Made by a program: the position numbers and the translations under genes
Part shown: piece by piece, positions 36,549 through 46,100 of the stretch
Layout of the letters: every line of letters starts with the position of its first letter
How positions within the stretch are numbered: the first letter of the stretch is position 1
Source of the DNA: a bacterium
GTDB taxonomy: Bacteria; Planctomycetota; Planctomycetia; Planctomycetales; Planctomycetaceae
NCBI GenBank assembly: GCA_016124895.1
Contig: WGMU01000014.1
Location: 1-64,000 of the forward strand
DNA: 64,000 nucleotides
Direction of reading: 5' to 3'
The notes under the pieces: model-generated
Databases searched by the model: none
What the model was told of the DNA's origin: nothing
Seen by the model: only the letters and a program-made list of their open reading frames with translations

Positions 36549-36991
36549 CACAGAAACTTCCTCCAGCTCTGAGGACGGTCAATGAACCACCAGCAAACTT
36601 CGACCGTCGGAACGTATTGAGAATGCCGATGGAACTCGGGCGGGGAGAATTCAAGGAGCAGCTTAATGAAGACTGCTCAGTCCGACACCCAGGCGACCGT
36701 TGCGGCAGACGCAGGCAGGAGGCCGGGCGGTCGTATGTACCTGGAACTCCGGGCGGTTTCTGAATGTCAAATCGGTCTGCCACGCAGGCAGTCCTGTTGA
36801 GCTTCGCCGGTCGTCGCAAGACTCAGCTTGCTGATTGCAAGTCTCTGTCTTCTGTAAGGATACGGAGAGAATGATGCAGCCTGCCGAGGCTAACGGCACA
36901 CATGTTGCTGATATCTGGCGAATCTGGCTGGGCAACTTCTGTCCGGGCAGCTCGTAATTGGGGAATCTTCAAGGGGGGGAGGGTCTGACTC
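36549..36991. promoter_or_regulatory. 443-base divergent spacer with a small leader-like frame
   Basis: This region lies between the divergent sulfatase and TPR genes and should hold both promoters; none is clear. It also contains a short frame at 36871-36957 with a good RBS, listed separately. Nothing else is supported. Confidence 0.35.
36871..36957 (+). CDS. Possible 28-residue leader peptide or small protein
   Basis: An ATG-ATG start is preceded by GGAGAG at a good distance, and the frame encodes 28 residues (MMQPAEANGTHVADIWRIWL then GNFCPGSS) ending in TAA, 34 bases before the TPR gene. The amphipathic WRIWL core and the RBS favour translation, but the frame is short enough to be chance. 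It matches no small protein known to me. Confidence 0.3.
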   Translation: MMQPAEANGTHVADIWRIWLGNFCPGSS

Positions 36992-37453
36992 ATGGCAACC
37001 AGGCCGGTTAAACCGGTTAATCAGATCATCAGGCGTTTGACGTCTGCAGAAGGATACCTCGAACTGGATCTGCCTGAACTTGCTCTCGACGAGCTGGCTC
37101 GGGTGAAGGAGCCAGGACCATTTTCGGTCCCGGTCATGTGGATGACGGCGGAGGCGTTAAAAGCGCAGGGCCGTTTCGATGAAGCAATCGCCCCGTTGCG
37201 TCATGTCGCCCGATCCGTACCTCGGGAACTCCGTCGACAGGCTTGGGAGTCTTTGAGCGAATGTCTCAAAAATGCGGGAAGGACAGCAGCAGCCAGTGAC
37301 GCAATTGCGGCGTCAACTCAGTTTTCGGTTGACAACTCTGAAGAATCTCCGACAACTCACGTTCTTCGCTTCACTCTGCCGCAGATTGGCAAGCTGGATG
37401 TCAGCATCGTGTTCGACAATGGCCTGACCATTTCGGTGAAGAAAGTGGAGTAA
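36992..37453 (+). CDS. Small TPR-like protein
   Basis: A 153-residue cytoplasmic protein without a signal peptide. Two or three TPR-like helical pairs are visible: SAEGYLELDLPELALDELARV, MWMTAEALKAQGRFDEAIAP (with the W/L/G/A/P pattern) and AWESLSECLKNAGRTAAASD. A C-terminal beta-rich end (VLRFTLPQIGKLDVSIVFDNGLTISVKKVE) is not TPR. TPR proteins mediate protein contacts, but the partner is unknown. The RBS is an extended G-rich stretch (GGGGGGAGGG) about 10 bases before the ATG. A strong intrinsic terminator follows 51 bases after the stop, so this is a monocistronic unit, or the end of one with the small frame upstream. Confidence 0.7.
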   Translation: MATRPVKPVNQIIRRLTSAEGYLELDLPELALDELARVKEPGPFSVPVMWMTAEALKAQGRFDEAIAPLRHVARSVPRELRRQAWESLSECLKNAGRTAAASDAIAASTQFSVDNSEESPTTHVLRFTLPQIGKLDVSIVFDNGLTISVKKVE

Positions 37454-37785
37454 GGCTCAAGAGACACACGCGTAAGTTTCGGCTCGATTCGTCGAGCCGA
37501 TTCCGCCCCGCAGGGTCTGGCCCGACCTGCGGGGCACTTTTTTGCGCAGACGTTTTCTGCGCTGGTGGTGTGGCGATCGCTTCTGACTGGCTCAATGACG
37601 CTGGCGCAGTGTTGAGAAATTCGCTTCAGGCGCATCGTGGACGCGCTGTGAAGTCCGCTGCTTGAGCACCTTATAGGCCTCTGCCATACTCCGCGCGCAG
37701 TGACTCAAGTTCAGACGATCGAATTACGAGTTCCCTGAAGCGGATACGGCCATCGTCGTCTTCCGCCCTGGGCAGGAAGACAGAC
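37454..37785. other. 332-base spacer holding a terminator and the M16 promoter region
   Basis: The first 90 bases contain the terminator of the TPR gene, listed separately. The remaining 240 bases before the M16 gene contain no supported gene and no clear promoter boxes. Confidence 0.45.
37505..37543 (+). terminator. Intrinsic terminator after the TPR gene
   Basis: GCCCCGCAGG (37505-37514) and CCTGCGGGGC (37526-37535) form a perfect 10-base GC-rich stem with an 11-base loop, followed by CAC and six T residues (37538-37543). This is a textbook Rho-independent terminator for the plus strand. Confidence 0.92.
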
Positions 37786-39024
37786 ATGGAGCAGCAGAAC
37801 GTCCACACGCACGAGTTCGATAACGGCCTGACGCTGATTGTCGAACAGATGAAGGACGTGCAATCTGCCGCGTTCTCCTTCATGGTTCCAGCCGGGTGCA
37901 TTTACGATCCCGACGACAAAAACGGCACGGCGGCAATGCTCGCCGACTGGATTACCCGCGGCGCCGGAAGCCTCAACAGCCGCGATCTCTTTACGACGCT
38001 CGACAATCTCGGGCTGCAGCGTGCTGAGTCCGCCGGCGCGAATCACATCACATTTTCCGGAGCGTCTGTCGCGGATCAACTTGGCGAAGCGCTCTGTATT
38101 TATGGCGACATTCTGCTGCGCCCGACGTTGCCTGAAGATCAGTTTGAAGCGGTGCTCCTCGGGGCCGAACAGTCACTGCTGGCGATCGAGGACGAGCCAC
38201 AGCGTCGCGTTATGGTTGAGTTGCGTCGTCGCACGTTTCGAGCCCCCTGGGGACGATCGTCCGACGGGTGCCTCGACCATCTTCCGAACATCACACCGCA
38301 GAGCGTGCGGGCGCATTATGAAACGCATTTCCGGCCGAACGGCTCAATCATCGGAATTGCCGGCAACGTCGACGTCGACGCGACCATCGGGCTGATCAGC
38401 GACGTTTTCGGAAGCTGGCAGACAAAGCCTGCAACGACAATCGAACCGGGTGACCGAGGTCTCGCGCGCGATTTCATTGAGTTCGACTCGGCGCAGACGC
38501 ACATCGGGGTTGCCTATGACAGCGTTCCGTTTGACGATCCGGACTACTATACGGCCTGGGCCGCGACAAGTGTTCTGAGCGGGGGAATGAGCGCTCGACT
38601 GTTTACTGAAGTGCGGGAACGTCGCGGGCTGTGCTACTCGATCTACGCCAGTCAGGCGTCCATGAAACATGAAGGCCGCGTTCTCTGTTATGCAGGAACG
38701 AGCAACGAGCGAGCACAGGAAACGCTCGATGTCACACTGCAGGAACTGAAAAAACTTGGCGACGGCATTGAGGAATCGGAACTGGCTCGCTGTAAAGCAC
38801 GGGCGAAAAGCTCGCTCGTCATGCAGCAGGAATCGTCGCGCGGCCGGGCTGGCTCGCTGGCTCGCAACTGGTTCCTGCTCGGCCGTGTCCGCACGCTCGA
38901 AGAAGTCCGCGACAGGATCGACGCTCTGACCGTCTCCGACGTTGTCGACTTTGTGCGGCGACACCCGGCCCGTGACTTCACCGTTCTCACGGTCGGACCG
39001 AAACCGCTCAACATTAACGATTGA
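37786..39024 (+). CDS. M16-family peptidase homologue lacking the zinc motif
   Basis: A 412-residue protein with the two-domain M16 fold: HEFDNGLTLIVEQMKDVQSA opens the first domain, and MSARLFTEVRERRGLCYSIYASQ (the R/Y pair of the second domain) is clear. The catalytic H-x-x-E-H expected after the first strand is replaced by NGTAAMLADWITRGAGS, so no zinc can be held. Such inactive subunits pair with an active one, as in mitochondrial processing peptidase and bacterial heterodimers. The active partner is encoded 119 bases downstream on the same strand. It has no signal peptide, so the pair is likely cytoplasmic. The substrates are unknown. Confidence 0.88.
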   Translation: MEQQNVHTHEFDNGLTLIVEQMKDVQSAAFSFMVPAGCIYDPDDKNGTAAMLADWITRGAGSLNSRDLFTTLDNLGLQRAESAGANHITFSGASVADQLGEALCIYGDILLRPTLPEDQFEAVLLGAEQSLLAIEDEPQRRVMVELRRRTFRAPWGRSSDGCLDHLPNITPQSVRAHYETHFRPNGSIIGIAGNVDVDATIGLISDVFGSWQTKPATTIEPGDRGLARDFIEFDSAQTHIGVAYDSVPFDDPDYYTAWAATSVLSGGMSARLFTEVRERRGLCYSIYASQASMKHEGRVLCYAGTSNERAQETLDVTLQELKKLGDGIEESELARCKARAKSSLVMQQESSRGRAGSLARNWFLLGRVRTLEEVRDRIDALTVSDVVDFVRRHPARDFTVLTVGPKPLNIND

Positions 39025-39060
39025 TCGACGGCTGTTTTGACGACAGCGCCTGCAGCAGGA

Positions 39061-39105
39061 TTCGCAGGAATTCAGTTGTTCCAGGATGGCCTGAATTCCT
39101 GCGAA
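39061..39105. repeat. Perfect 15-base inverted repeat between the M16 genes
   Basis: TTCGCAGGAATTCAG (39061-39075) and CTGAATTCCTGCGAA (39091-39105) are exact complements around a 15-base loop. In mRNA this is a very stable hairpin between two genes meant to act together. There is no T run, so it is not a standard terminator; partial attenuation, RNA processing or a repeat element are alternatives. Confidence 0.75.
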
Positions 39106-39143
39106 GCCGGCTCCCTCTGCAGCCCCTCAAGGCGACCTTCAAC

Positions 39144-40376
39144 ATGCAGTTCCACGAAACGACACTCGACAACGGACTGAAAGTCATCGGCGAACTCAAC
39201 GGCAGCGTTCACAGCGTGGCCGTCGGGTTCTTTGTTCGCACGGGAGCCCGTGACGAATCGCCCGATGTCAACGGCGTCAGCCACTTCCTCGAGCACATGG
39301 CGTTCAAGGGAAATGAGAAGCACTCGGCCGACGACGTCAACCGCGTATTCGACGAAATCGGTGCCGAGTACAACGCCCAGACCGGCGAGGAAGCGACACT
39401 GTACTACGCCGCAATTCTGCCGGAGTATCTGCCAATCGCGTTCGAGATGCTCTCCGGTCTGCTGACTCCGTCGCTGCGCGAAGAGGATTTCAACACCGAG
39501 AAACAGGTGATTCTCGAAGAAATCAGCATGTACCAGGATCAGCCTATGCACGTGGCCTATGACCACGCGATGCAGACACACTTCAAAGGACACGCACTGG
39601 GGAAGAGCATTCTCGGTCCGTATGAAGGTATTGAAGCTCTGACGGTCGATCAGATGCGCAACTACCATGCGACGCATTACCGCGGTGGAAATATTACGCT
39701 GGCGGTTGCAGGAAACACCAACTGGGATCAGATCGTCAAACTGGCCGAGCAGTCCTGCAGGGCCGTCCCGGCTGGCTCAATCGAACGGTCGATTGTCGAA
39801 CCCCACTCGCAGGGCGGCCTGTCTGTTGTTCCTCAGGACAGCCGAGTGCAGCAGAACGTCGTGCAGATGACCGCAGCTCCGTCTGCTCAGAGCGAACTGC
39901 GATTCGCAGCCGAACTGCTGACGGTCATCGTTGGCGACGACGGCGGCAGTCGCATCTACTGGGAACTGGTCGACCCAGGTCTCGTCGAATTTGCTGAGCT
40001 GGGCTATTACGACTACGACGGAGCGGGCCTCTTCACGACCTGGCTTGGCTGCCAGCCAGACAAAACGAAAGACATCCTCGCCCGCATTCAGGGAATTTAT
40101 CAGCAGGTCAATCTCGACGGCGTGACGGTTGAGGAACTCGAACAGGCCCGCAACAAAGTCGCTTCCCGCGTCGTTCTACGCAGTGAACGTCCGATGGGAC
40201 GGCTGTCGTCGCTCGGCGGCAACTGGATCTCACGGCAGGAGTACCGCAGCGTCGCCGACGATCTCGCGACTCTGCGAGCCCTCACTGTCGAAGACATCCG
40301 CCGCGTCCTCGACGAATTCCCGCTCGGAGCCCTGACGACCTCGACCGTCGGCCCACTGAAGAGCCTCGACCTGTGA
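39144..40376 (+). CDS. M16-family zinc peptidase (active subunit)
   Basis: A 410-residue M16B peptidase. The inverted zinc motif is intact in GVSHFLEHMAFKG (His-x-x-Glu-His), with the third ligand expected about 75 residues later in NTEKQVILEEISMYQDQP, the family motif. The second domain has GSRIYWELVDPGL. It degrades or processes peptides, likely as a heterodimer with the inactive homologue encoded just upstream. The ATG at 39144 is chosen; an upstream TTG would add 41 residues encoded partly by the inter-gene hairpin. The stop overlaps a GTG that could start the sulfatase gene downstream. Confidence 0.92.
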   Translation: MQFHETTLDNGLKVIGELNGSVHSVAVGFFVRTGARDESPDVNGVSHFLEHMAFKGNEKHSADDVNRVFDEIGAEYNAQTGEEATLYYAAILPEYLPIAFEMLSGLLTPSLREEDFNTEKQVILEEISMYQDQPMHVAYDHAMQTHFKGHALGKSILGPYEGIEALTVDQMRNYHATHYRGGNITLAVAGNTNWDQIVKLAEQSCRAVPAGSIERSIVEPHSQGGLSVVPQDSRVQQNVVQMTAAPSAQSELRFAAELLTVIVGDDGGSRIYWELVDPGLVEFAELGYYDYDGAGLFTTWLGCQPDKTKDILARIQGIYQQVNLDGVTVEELEQARNKVASRVVLRSERPMGRLSSLGGNWISRQEYRSVADDLATLRALTVEDIRRVLDEFPLGALTTSTVGPLKSLDL

Positions 40377-40441
40377 TTTCCCGGAAACATCAGATCATCA
40401 AATTGCCGCCGCAGCCTGATGCGAACGACGAGAAAGCACGG

Positions 40442-41869
40442 ATGACCGACACACCGAACATCATCTTTATCATCACTGACCAGCAGCGTTACGACACAAT
40501 TAACGCACTGGGCTTTGACTTTATGGACACGCCGCATCTTGACCGGCTGGTGCGGGAGGGTATCCATTTTACGCAGTGTCATGTGACGGCCGGGTCGTGT
40601 GCTCCGGCACGGGCGAGCCTCTTCAAGGGTTACTTTCCGCACACGACGGGCATTCTGAAGAACGCCGATCTGTGGCGGCGGTCGTGGGTCGAACTGCTCA
40701 ACGATGCCGGCTACCACTGCACGAACATCGGCAAAATGCACACCTGGCCGTTCAATTCCTCGGTCGGGTTTCACGAACGCTACGTCGTCGAGAACAAAGA
40801 CCGGTACCTCGAAGGCCGCTACTACTTCGACGAGTGGGACAAGGCGCTGCGTTTTCGAGGACTGGTCAAGCAGCAGCGCGAGCTGTATCGCAAGTTGCCG
40901 GACTACCGGGAGCGGCTTGGTGCGTTCGAGTGGGAACTGCCGGAAGACGCTCACCCGGACAACTTCGTCGGCGATCTCGCATCGTGGTGGATCCGCAACA
41001 GCCCGAAGCGGGATCGCCTGTTTCTGCAGATCGGCTTTCCAGGACCGCACCCGCCGTACGATCCCGTGCCGCGCTATGCCGAGCCTTACCTGAAGAAAGA
41101 CCTGCCGCTGATGGAGGTCACGCAGGAAGAACTCGACGGTCAGCCGCCCGCTTTCAAGGAGCTGCGGCAGCACAACGTCGAGATCGATCACGACTCGGTC
41201 GTCCATCAGCTCGATCCGTCGCACGAGGCGCGGCACCGGCAGAGGGCCTACTACTGCGCCAATGTGACGATGATTGACGAGAAGGTCGGTGAGATCGTCC
41301 AGGCTCTTGAAGACACGGGTTACCTCGATAACTCGGTTATCATCTTCACGTCGGATCACGGCGACGCGTTGACCGATCACGGCCACAGTCAGAAGTGGAC
41401 GATGTACGACGTCATCACTCGCGTGCCGTTGATTGTCTGGTCGCCAGGCCGGTTCGATGCGGGCAAGGTCGTCGACGCGCTCGTCCATCAGATGGATCTC
41501 GGGCCGTCGATTCTTGAACTGGCTGGCTGCCAGGTTCCGCCGACGCTCGAAGCGAGAACGCTGCTGCCGGCTCTCGAAGGCAAGCCGTTCGACGGTCGCG
41601 ATTACCTGTTCGCCGAGCAGGCCAGGGACGGAATTCTGACCGGCTGCGAGTTCATGACGATGGTCCGCGGTCATGACTGGAAGCTGGTCCATTTTCTCGA
41701 CGAGCCGCACGGGCAGCTTTTTGATCTGGTCAACGATCCCGATGAAATCAGAAACCTGTGGGACGATCCAGCCTTCGCCGACCGCAAACAGGAACTGCTC
41801 GCCGTGCTGCGGGAATGGCGCATCCGCAGTCAGTACGAAACCGCCGACTGGTGCGCTGAGTGGCGGTAG
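40442..41869 (+). CDS. Sulfatase without signal peptide
   Basis: A 475-residue sulfatase-family enzyme. The formylglycine motif is C53-A-P-A-R, with Ala at the fourth position instead of the usual Ser; CxPxR still fits the core consensus. Metal residues lie in NIIFIITDQQRYD (Asp-Gln) and SVIIFTSDHGDALTDHGH. The active-site architecture and the DQQRYDTI start match sulfatases and choline-sulfatase-like enzymes. The protein lacks a secretion signal, unlike the sulfatase at 34932, so it would act in the cytoplasm, perhaps on imported sulfated oligosaccharides or sulfate esters. A GTG at 40373 overlapping the M16 stop would add 23 residues. A HEAT-repeat gene follows 125 bases downstream. Confidence 0.88.
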   Translation: MTDTPNIIFIITDQQRYDTINALGFDFMDTPHLDRLVREGIHFTQCHVTAGSCAPARASLFKGYFPHTTGILKNADLWRRSWVELLNDAGYHCTNIGKMHTWPFNSSVGFHERYVVENKDRYLEGRYYFDEWDKALRFRGLVKQQRELYRKLPDYRERLGAFEWELPEDAHPDNFVGDLASWWIRNSPKRDRLFLQIGFPGPHPPYDPVPRYAEPYLKKDLPLMEVTQEELDGQPPAFKELRQHNVEIDHDSVVHQLDPSHEARHRQRAYYCANVTMIDEKVGEIVQALEDTGYLDNSVIIFTSDHGDALTDHGHSQKWTMYDVITRVPLIVWSPGRFDAGKVVDALVHQMDLGPSILELAGCQVPPTLEARTLLPALEGKPFDGRDYLFAEQARDGILTGCEFMTMVRGHDWKLVHFLDEPHGQLFDLVNDPDEIRNLWDDPAFADRKQELLAVLREWRIRSQYETADWCAEWR

Positions 41870-41884
41870 TCACTCAAGAATTCG

Positions 41885-41940
41885 GACAGGCATCCTGCCT
41901 GTCATCTGACACCGAGCCGTAATCAGAGACTCTGACAGGC
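41885..41940 (+). terminator. GACAGGC inverted and direct repeats after the sulfatase
   Basis: GACAGGC (41885-41891) and GCCTGTC (41897-41903) form a 7-base stem with a 5-base loop, 15 bases after the sulfatase stop, and a second direct copy of GACAGGC is at 41934-41940, able to pair with the same arm. No T run follows, so it is a weak terminator or a short repeat element. Confidence 0.45.
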
Positions 41941-41994
41941 AGAGGTCCGATCCCACGGAGGCTTGTCATACCATCACTTCTGAGGCCGTCCGCC

Positions 41995-42864
41995 ATGAAG
42001 AACTGTCTGCTGCTGATCGCCGGGGTTGCTGCCTGTCTTTCACTCGGAGTGCCTGCAGCCGCGGCTGAGCCGACAATCGAAATCGACGCAGCGACACGCG
42101 AGCGTTGCCTGGTCGTGTTGCGAAACGGGCTGCATGGTGATGACTTCTGGCCTGCGATCCACGCGGCCGAGGGCCTGACGCTCGGTGGATACGGTGCAGA
42201 AGTGCGGCAGTGTCTGGAGCCGAAGCTCGCGACAGAACAGGACGATCAGCGTCGATGTGGCATCGCACGCGAGCTGGTTCGCGCGGGAGACCGGTCGAAG
42301 TCGAGCGTGCTGCTGGGCATTCTGTCGAGCGACAACGACCACGGTCACGTGCATGCGGCTGAGAGTCTTTACAAGCTGAATGAGCTTGGCGACGGGCAAG
42401 CGATCCGTCTGGGGTTCGCTCACACGGACAACCTGCGATTGCGACTGATGGCGGCTGCGGCGCTGGGGCGAGCGGGCAGTCCGGCGGCTCTGCAGGTTTT
42501 GCGCGAGACGCTCAACGACAGCGATCCGGAAGTCGCGCGTCTGGCCGCGTGGGTTCTCGGCCGGATCGGCGATCCGTCGGACATCGCGAGGCTGAAACTG
42601 CGGCTCAGCAACAGTGATGACCGGTTGGCTCGGGCATTTTTCGAGCATTCGCTGGCGGCTCTCGGCGATGAGTCCGGGCAGCAGGCTCTGACCAGGAACC
42701 TGACAAGTGACGACGCGACGATTCGAACATTCGCCGCAACGTTTGCTGGCGACGCCCGGATGACAGACGCCGCGTCTCAGCTCAAAAAGATGCTCGACGA
42801 TCCACACCCGGACGCAGCCATTCGCGCCGCACAATCACTGCTGTGGATGGCGCGGAAAGACTGA
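41995..42864 (+). CDS. Secreted HEAT-repeat protein
   Basis: A 289-residue protein with a signal peptide (MKNCLLLIAGVAACLSLG, cleavage near AAAAEP). The mature part consists of HEAT/PBS-lyase-like repeats of about 31 residues: LRLRLMAAAALGRAGSPAAL, EVARLAAWVLGRIGDPSDIA, DRLARAFFEHSLAALGDES and DAAIRAAQSLLWMARKD. Such solenoids bind other proteins; the PBS-lyase name does not imply phycobilin chemistry here. The gene follows a sulfatase on the same strand, and HEAT proteins are often placed beside sulfatases in planctomycetes, so the two may be used together. The exact role is unknown. Confidence 0.82.
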   Translation: MKNCLLLIAGVAACLSLGVPAAAAEPTIEIDAATRERCLVVLRNGLHGDDFWPAIHAAEGLTLGGYGAEVRQCLEPKLATEQDDQRRCGIARELVRAGDRSKSSVLLGILSSDNDHGHVHAAESLYKLNELGDGQAIRLGFAHTDNLRLRLMAAAALGRAGSPAALQVLRETLNDSDPEVARLAAWVLGRIGDPSDIARLKLRLSNSDDRLARAFFEHSLAALGDESGQQALTRNLTSDDATIRTFAATFAGDARMTDAASQLKKMLDDPHPDAAIRAAQSLLWMARKD

Positions 42865-43115
42865 CGTCATCTGCCGCTCAACTGACACCGTCGACGCACG
42901 TCGTACAATCGTTGTCGCAGGCCCCCGTTTACCAGAGTGCGCGGTCGGAGGCCTTCGCGATTTGTTCAAGTCGCCTCGGCTTACGGTCATGGATCGGGAT
43001 CGCAGTGGAGTTATACTCGCGGCGGCGCGTTTGAACGGCGAATGCGCTGACGGAACGGATTCCCGAATCAACAGCAAGGGACGGCAATCCCGCAAGCTGT
43101 GAGCATCCGGTCGCA

Positions 43116-46100
43116 ATGACCTTCCGTCCGCTTTCTGTGCGCTGGCTGTGCCTCTTTGTCGTCGTGATTGAGTTGCAGGCAGCAACGCTCGTGGTTGCAG
43201 AGCCGCCGGTTCTGCGACCGTCGGACGGTGCGCCGGGAGAAGGCGGGCCGTTCCAGGTCGATCAGTTTGCTCAGCAGAAGAAGGACATTTCCGAGCAGGC
43301 TGAGCCCGCGCAGCGGGAAAACGCAAGTCCTGCGGATCTGCCGGATCATGCCGAGGCAGCACCGAGTGACGATGACGATGCCAGCGGGGGGGTGTCGATT
43401 GCGCTCGACGCAACCGATCACCTGGCTCCGGTCGACAAGGCCTGGCAATCCGCCTGGCAGCGAGCTATTCAGGCAAGTCGGCAGCGGAACTGGCCGCGAG
43501 TCGTGCAGCAGCTTGTTCCGATCATTGGACGTCCAGACGGTTCGCCGACGGAAGACGCCATGATTCGACTGCCGGACGGAACGCTGCGTTCAGCCGGTCT
43601 CGAAGCGGCCAGGCTGTTGCTGCAACTGCCGATGGACGTGCGGGCGGAACGCGGGCGGGAACTCAAAGCGGCAGGTTCAGCGGCAACCGAACAGGCCATC
43701 AGGTCCGGCGACCTGCGAGAACTGCAGCGAATCGCCATTCATTATGCCGGGACACCCGTCGGCGAGGCGGCAGCCGATCAACTGATCGCCCTGCTGGTCG
43801 ACCGCGGACACTTCGGTCTCGCTGCCGCATGGTCAACGCTGCTGGCCACCTCTCAATCGGCTGTTTCTGAGACTGAACACGGGAAACGCCGCCATGAACT
43901 GATTGAGCAGGTTCTCGCGCGTTCGGAGCACCACCGGCCGGGGCACAGCAAAAGCGATCGCGGAAAGTCTGACACATCGATGCGACAACTCGCCCGCACC
44001 CTGACTCCGGAAACACCGGAAGCGTTGTCGGAATGGTTGCTGGTCGGCGGCAACGCGCGACGGCACGCGGTCGCAGTGGCGGGGATACCGACTCTTGTAC
44101 GGCGCTGGTCGGCCGTGTCGACCTCGGACCCGCAACTCGCCGGACGGATCGATCGGATGATTGATGATCTGACTTACGATGGTCGCTCGTCAGTACCGGT
44201 CGGAGTTCCATTGTTTGTCAACGGTCAAGTTGCACTGCGGACGCTGCGCGGCATTGAGGTTCGTGACGTTGAAACCGGTCAACTGTTCTGGATGGCGGGG
44301 CAGCGGCGTTCGCTCGAAGGTCTACTGAGTGGAACTGATTCGAGTGACGGTGAGTTCTCGTTCGACCATTTCGACGATGGCGGGTTCGCCGCCAGCGAGT
44401 TGCCGGTTCGGTTTCAGGCATCGGATCCGACGGGCGGAGCGCTCGGGCAGGCGCTCTATCAGAACGCAACGTACGGATTTCTAAGCAGCGATGGCGAGCG
44501 ACTGTTTGCAATCTCGGACGACCCGGTTTACTCGCTCGGCCGCACATCGATCCGCAATCGCAAGGGCCGCGAATTCAGTCCTGAGCCCGGCTCGGCGTCG
44601 GCCAATCAGCTCGAAGCGTTTGATCTCGCGAACGGCCATCTGTTGTGGCGGCTTGGCGGACCGGCGACGGATGAACCTGCGACGCCGCCCTTGAGTGGCT
44701 GGTTCTTTCTCGGCGTACCACTCGTCACGGACGATGGGCTGTTCGTCATCGCGCAGAACTCGGAGACGATCCGGTTGTTCTGCCTGGATGCGGCCACCGC
44801 GCGAGTGCGCTGGTCGCAGCGCATCGGTTGGTCCGACGATCGACTCGACCGGGATCTGAATCGACGTCTGTGGGCGGCGTTGCCGGCGCTGGCGCATGGA
44901 GTCCTCGTCTGTCCGACAAGCGCCGGCTGGGTGATCGGCGTTGACAGTGCGACAGGGACACTGCTGTGGGGACACCGCTTTTCGACGCGGACGCCGGAAA
45001 GCGGCAACGGCACGCCGGGGCTGTTTCTACGCAACCGCGGAATGCTGGAAGTCGCCAATCGCCGCGTCGACTCTCACTGGGTCGCGGCTCCACCGGTCAT
45101 TGCCGGAACCAGCGTGCTGCTGACTCCGCCGGAAACGAAAGACGCCAACGATCCGTCGACGGGGATCATTGTCTGCCTCGATCTGTTTACCGGCCGACGA
45201 CTTTGGGAACTGCCGCGTCGCGACGCGAATCAACTCGTCGCTGTGACAGAGAGCCTCGCGATTCTGGCGGGCTCGCGTTCGATCGACGCGCTGTCGCTCG
45301 ATGGGCGTGAAGCCTGGCAGTTCAAGCTGCCGGACGAAGTGGCGCAGATTGACGGCCGCGTCCTGGCGTCGGAAGACACGCTTCTGGTGCCGACGCAAAG
45401 TGGTGACGTCTTCGCGGTCAGCGTCGATGACGGAAAGCTGCGGCAGCGGTGGTCGCAATCCGGACGGCAGCGACCGCCGGGCAGCCTGTATTCGTACCGC
45501 GGCCTGCTGATTTCCGTACATCCGGCCGAAGTCTCAGCGTACGAACTGCAAAACACGCTCGAACAGAAACTGCAGCAGTCAGCGGCGGGTGACGGTTCTC
45601 TGCAGTTGACGATTCAGCGTGCCGAGCTGGCGCTCGCTCGCGGTAACACAGACGAAGCGCGGCACGTCCTGCAGGGGCGGCAAGTCGGAGCGGTATCGGA
45701 AGCTGACCGTGCCGCGTTTGACGCTGCCGTGTTAAAAACCGCAGGCAGCATCCAGACGATGGGACCGGACATCGCATTGCAGTTCCTGGAAATGACACCG
45801 CAACTGTCCGACTCGGTCGATGTTGCCGGGCAGCGGGCACTGCTGCAGATTCAAACTCTGCATCGTTTGCAGCGGCGCAGTGAAGCATTCCGCGAACTGA
45901 TCCGGATTGCGGCGTCGCCGGAATATTCGCATCGGCAGATTCCGCAACCGGACGCTCCGCGCGTTGAAGTCTCAATGCTGAGCTGGGCTCAATCGAAGCT
46001 CTCCGAACTGTGGGGCGACTTGAACGAAGATGAGCGGCAGCAGGTCGACTCGGAAATCCGCCGACTGCTGACGCCGCAAATACTGACGGTTCAAAGCCGT

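Noticed and set aside
40100-41710. 536-codon minus-strand frame opposite the M16 and sulfatase genes
   Set aside because: It runs across two real genes on the other strand and has no domain signature.
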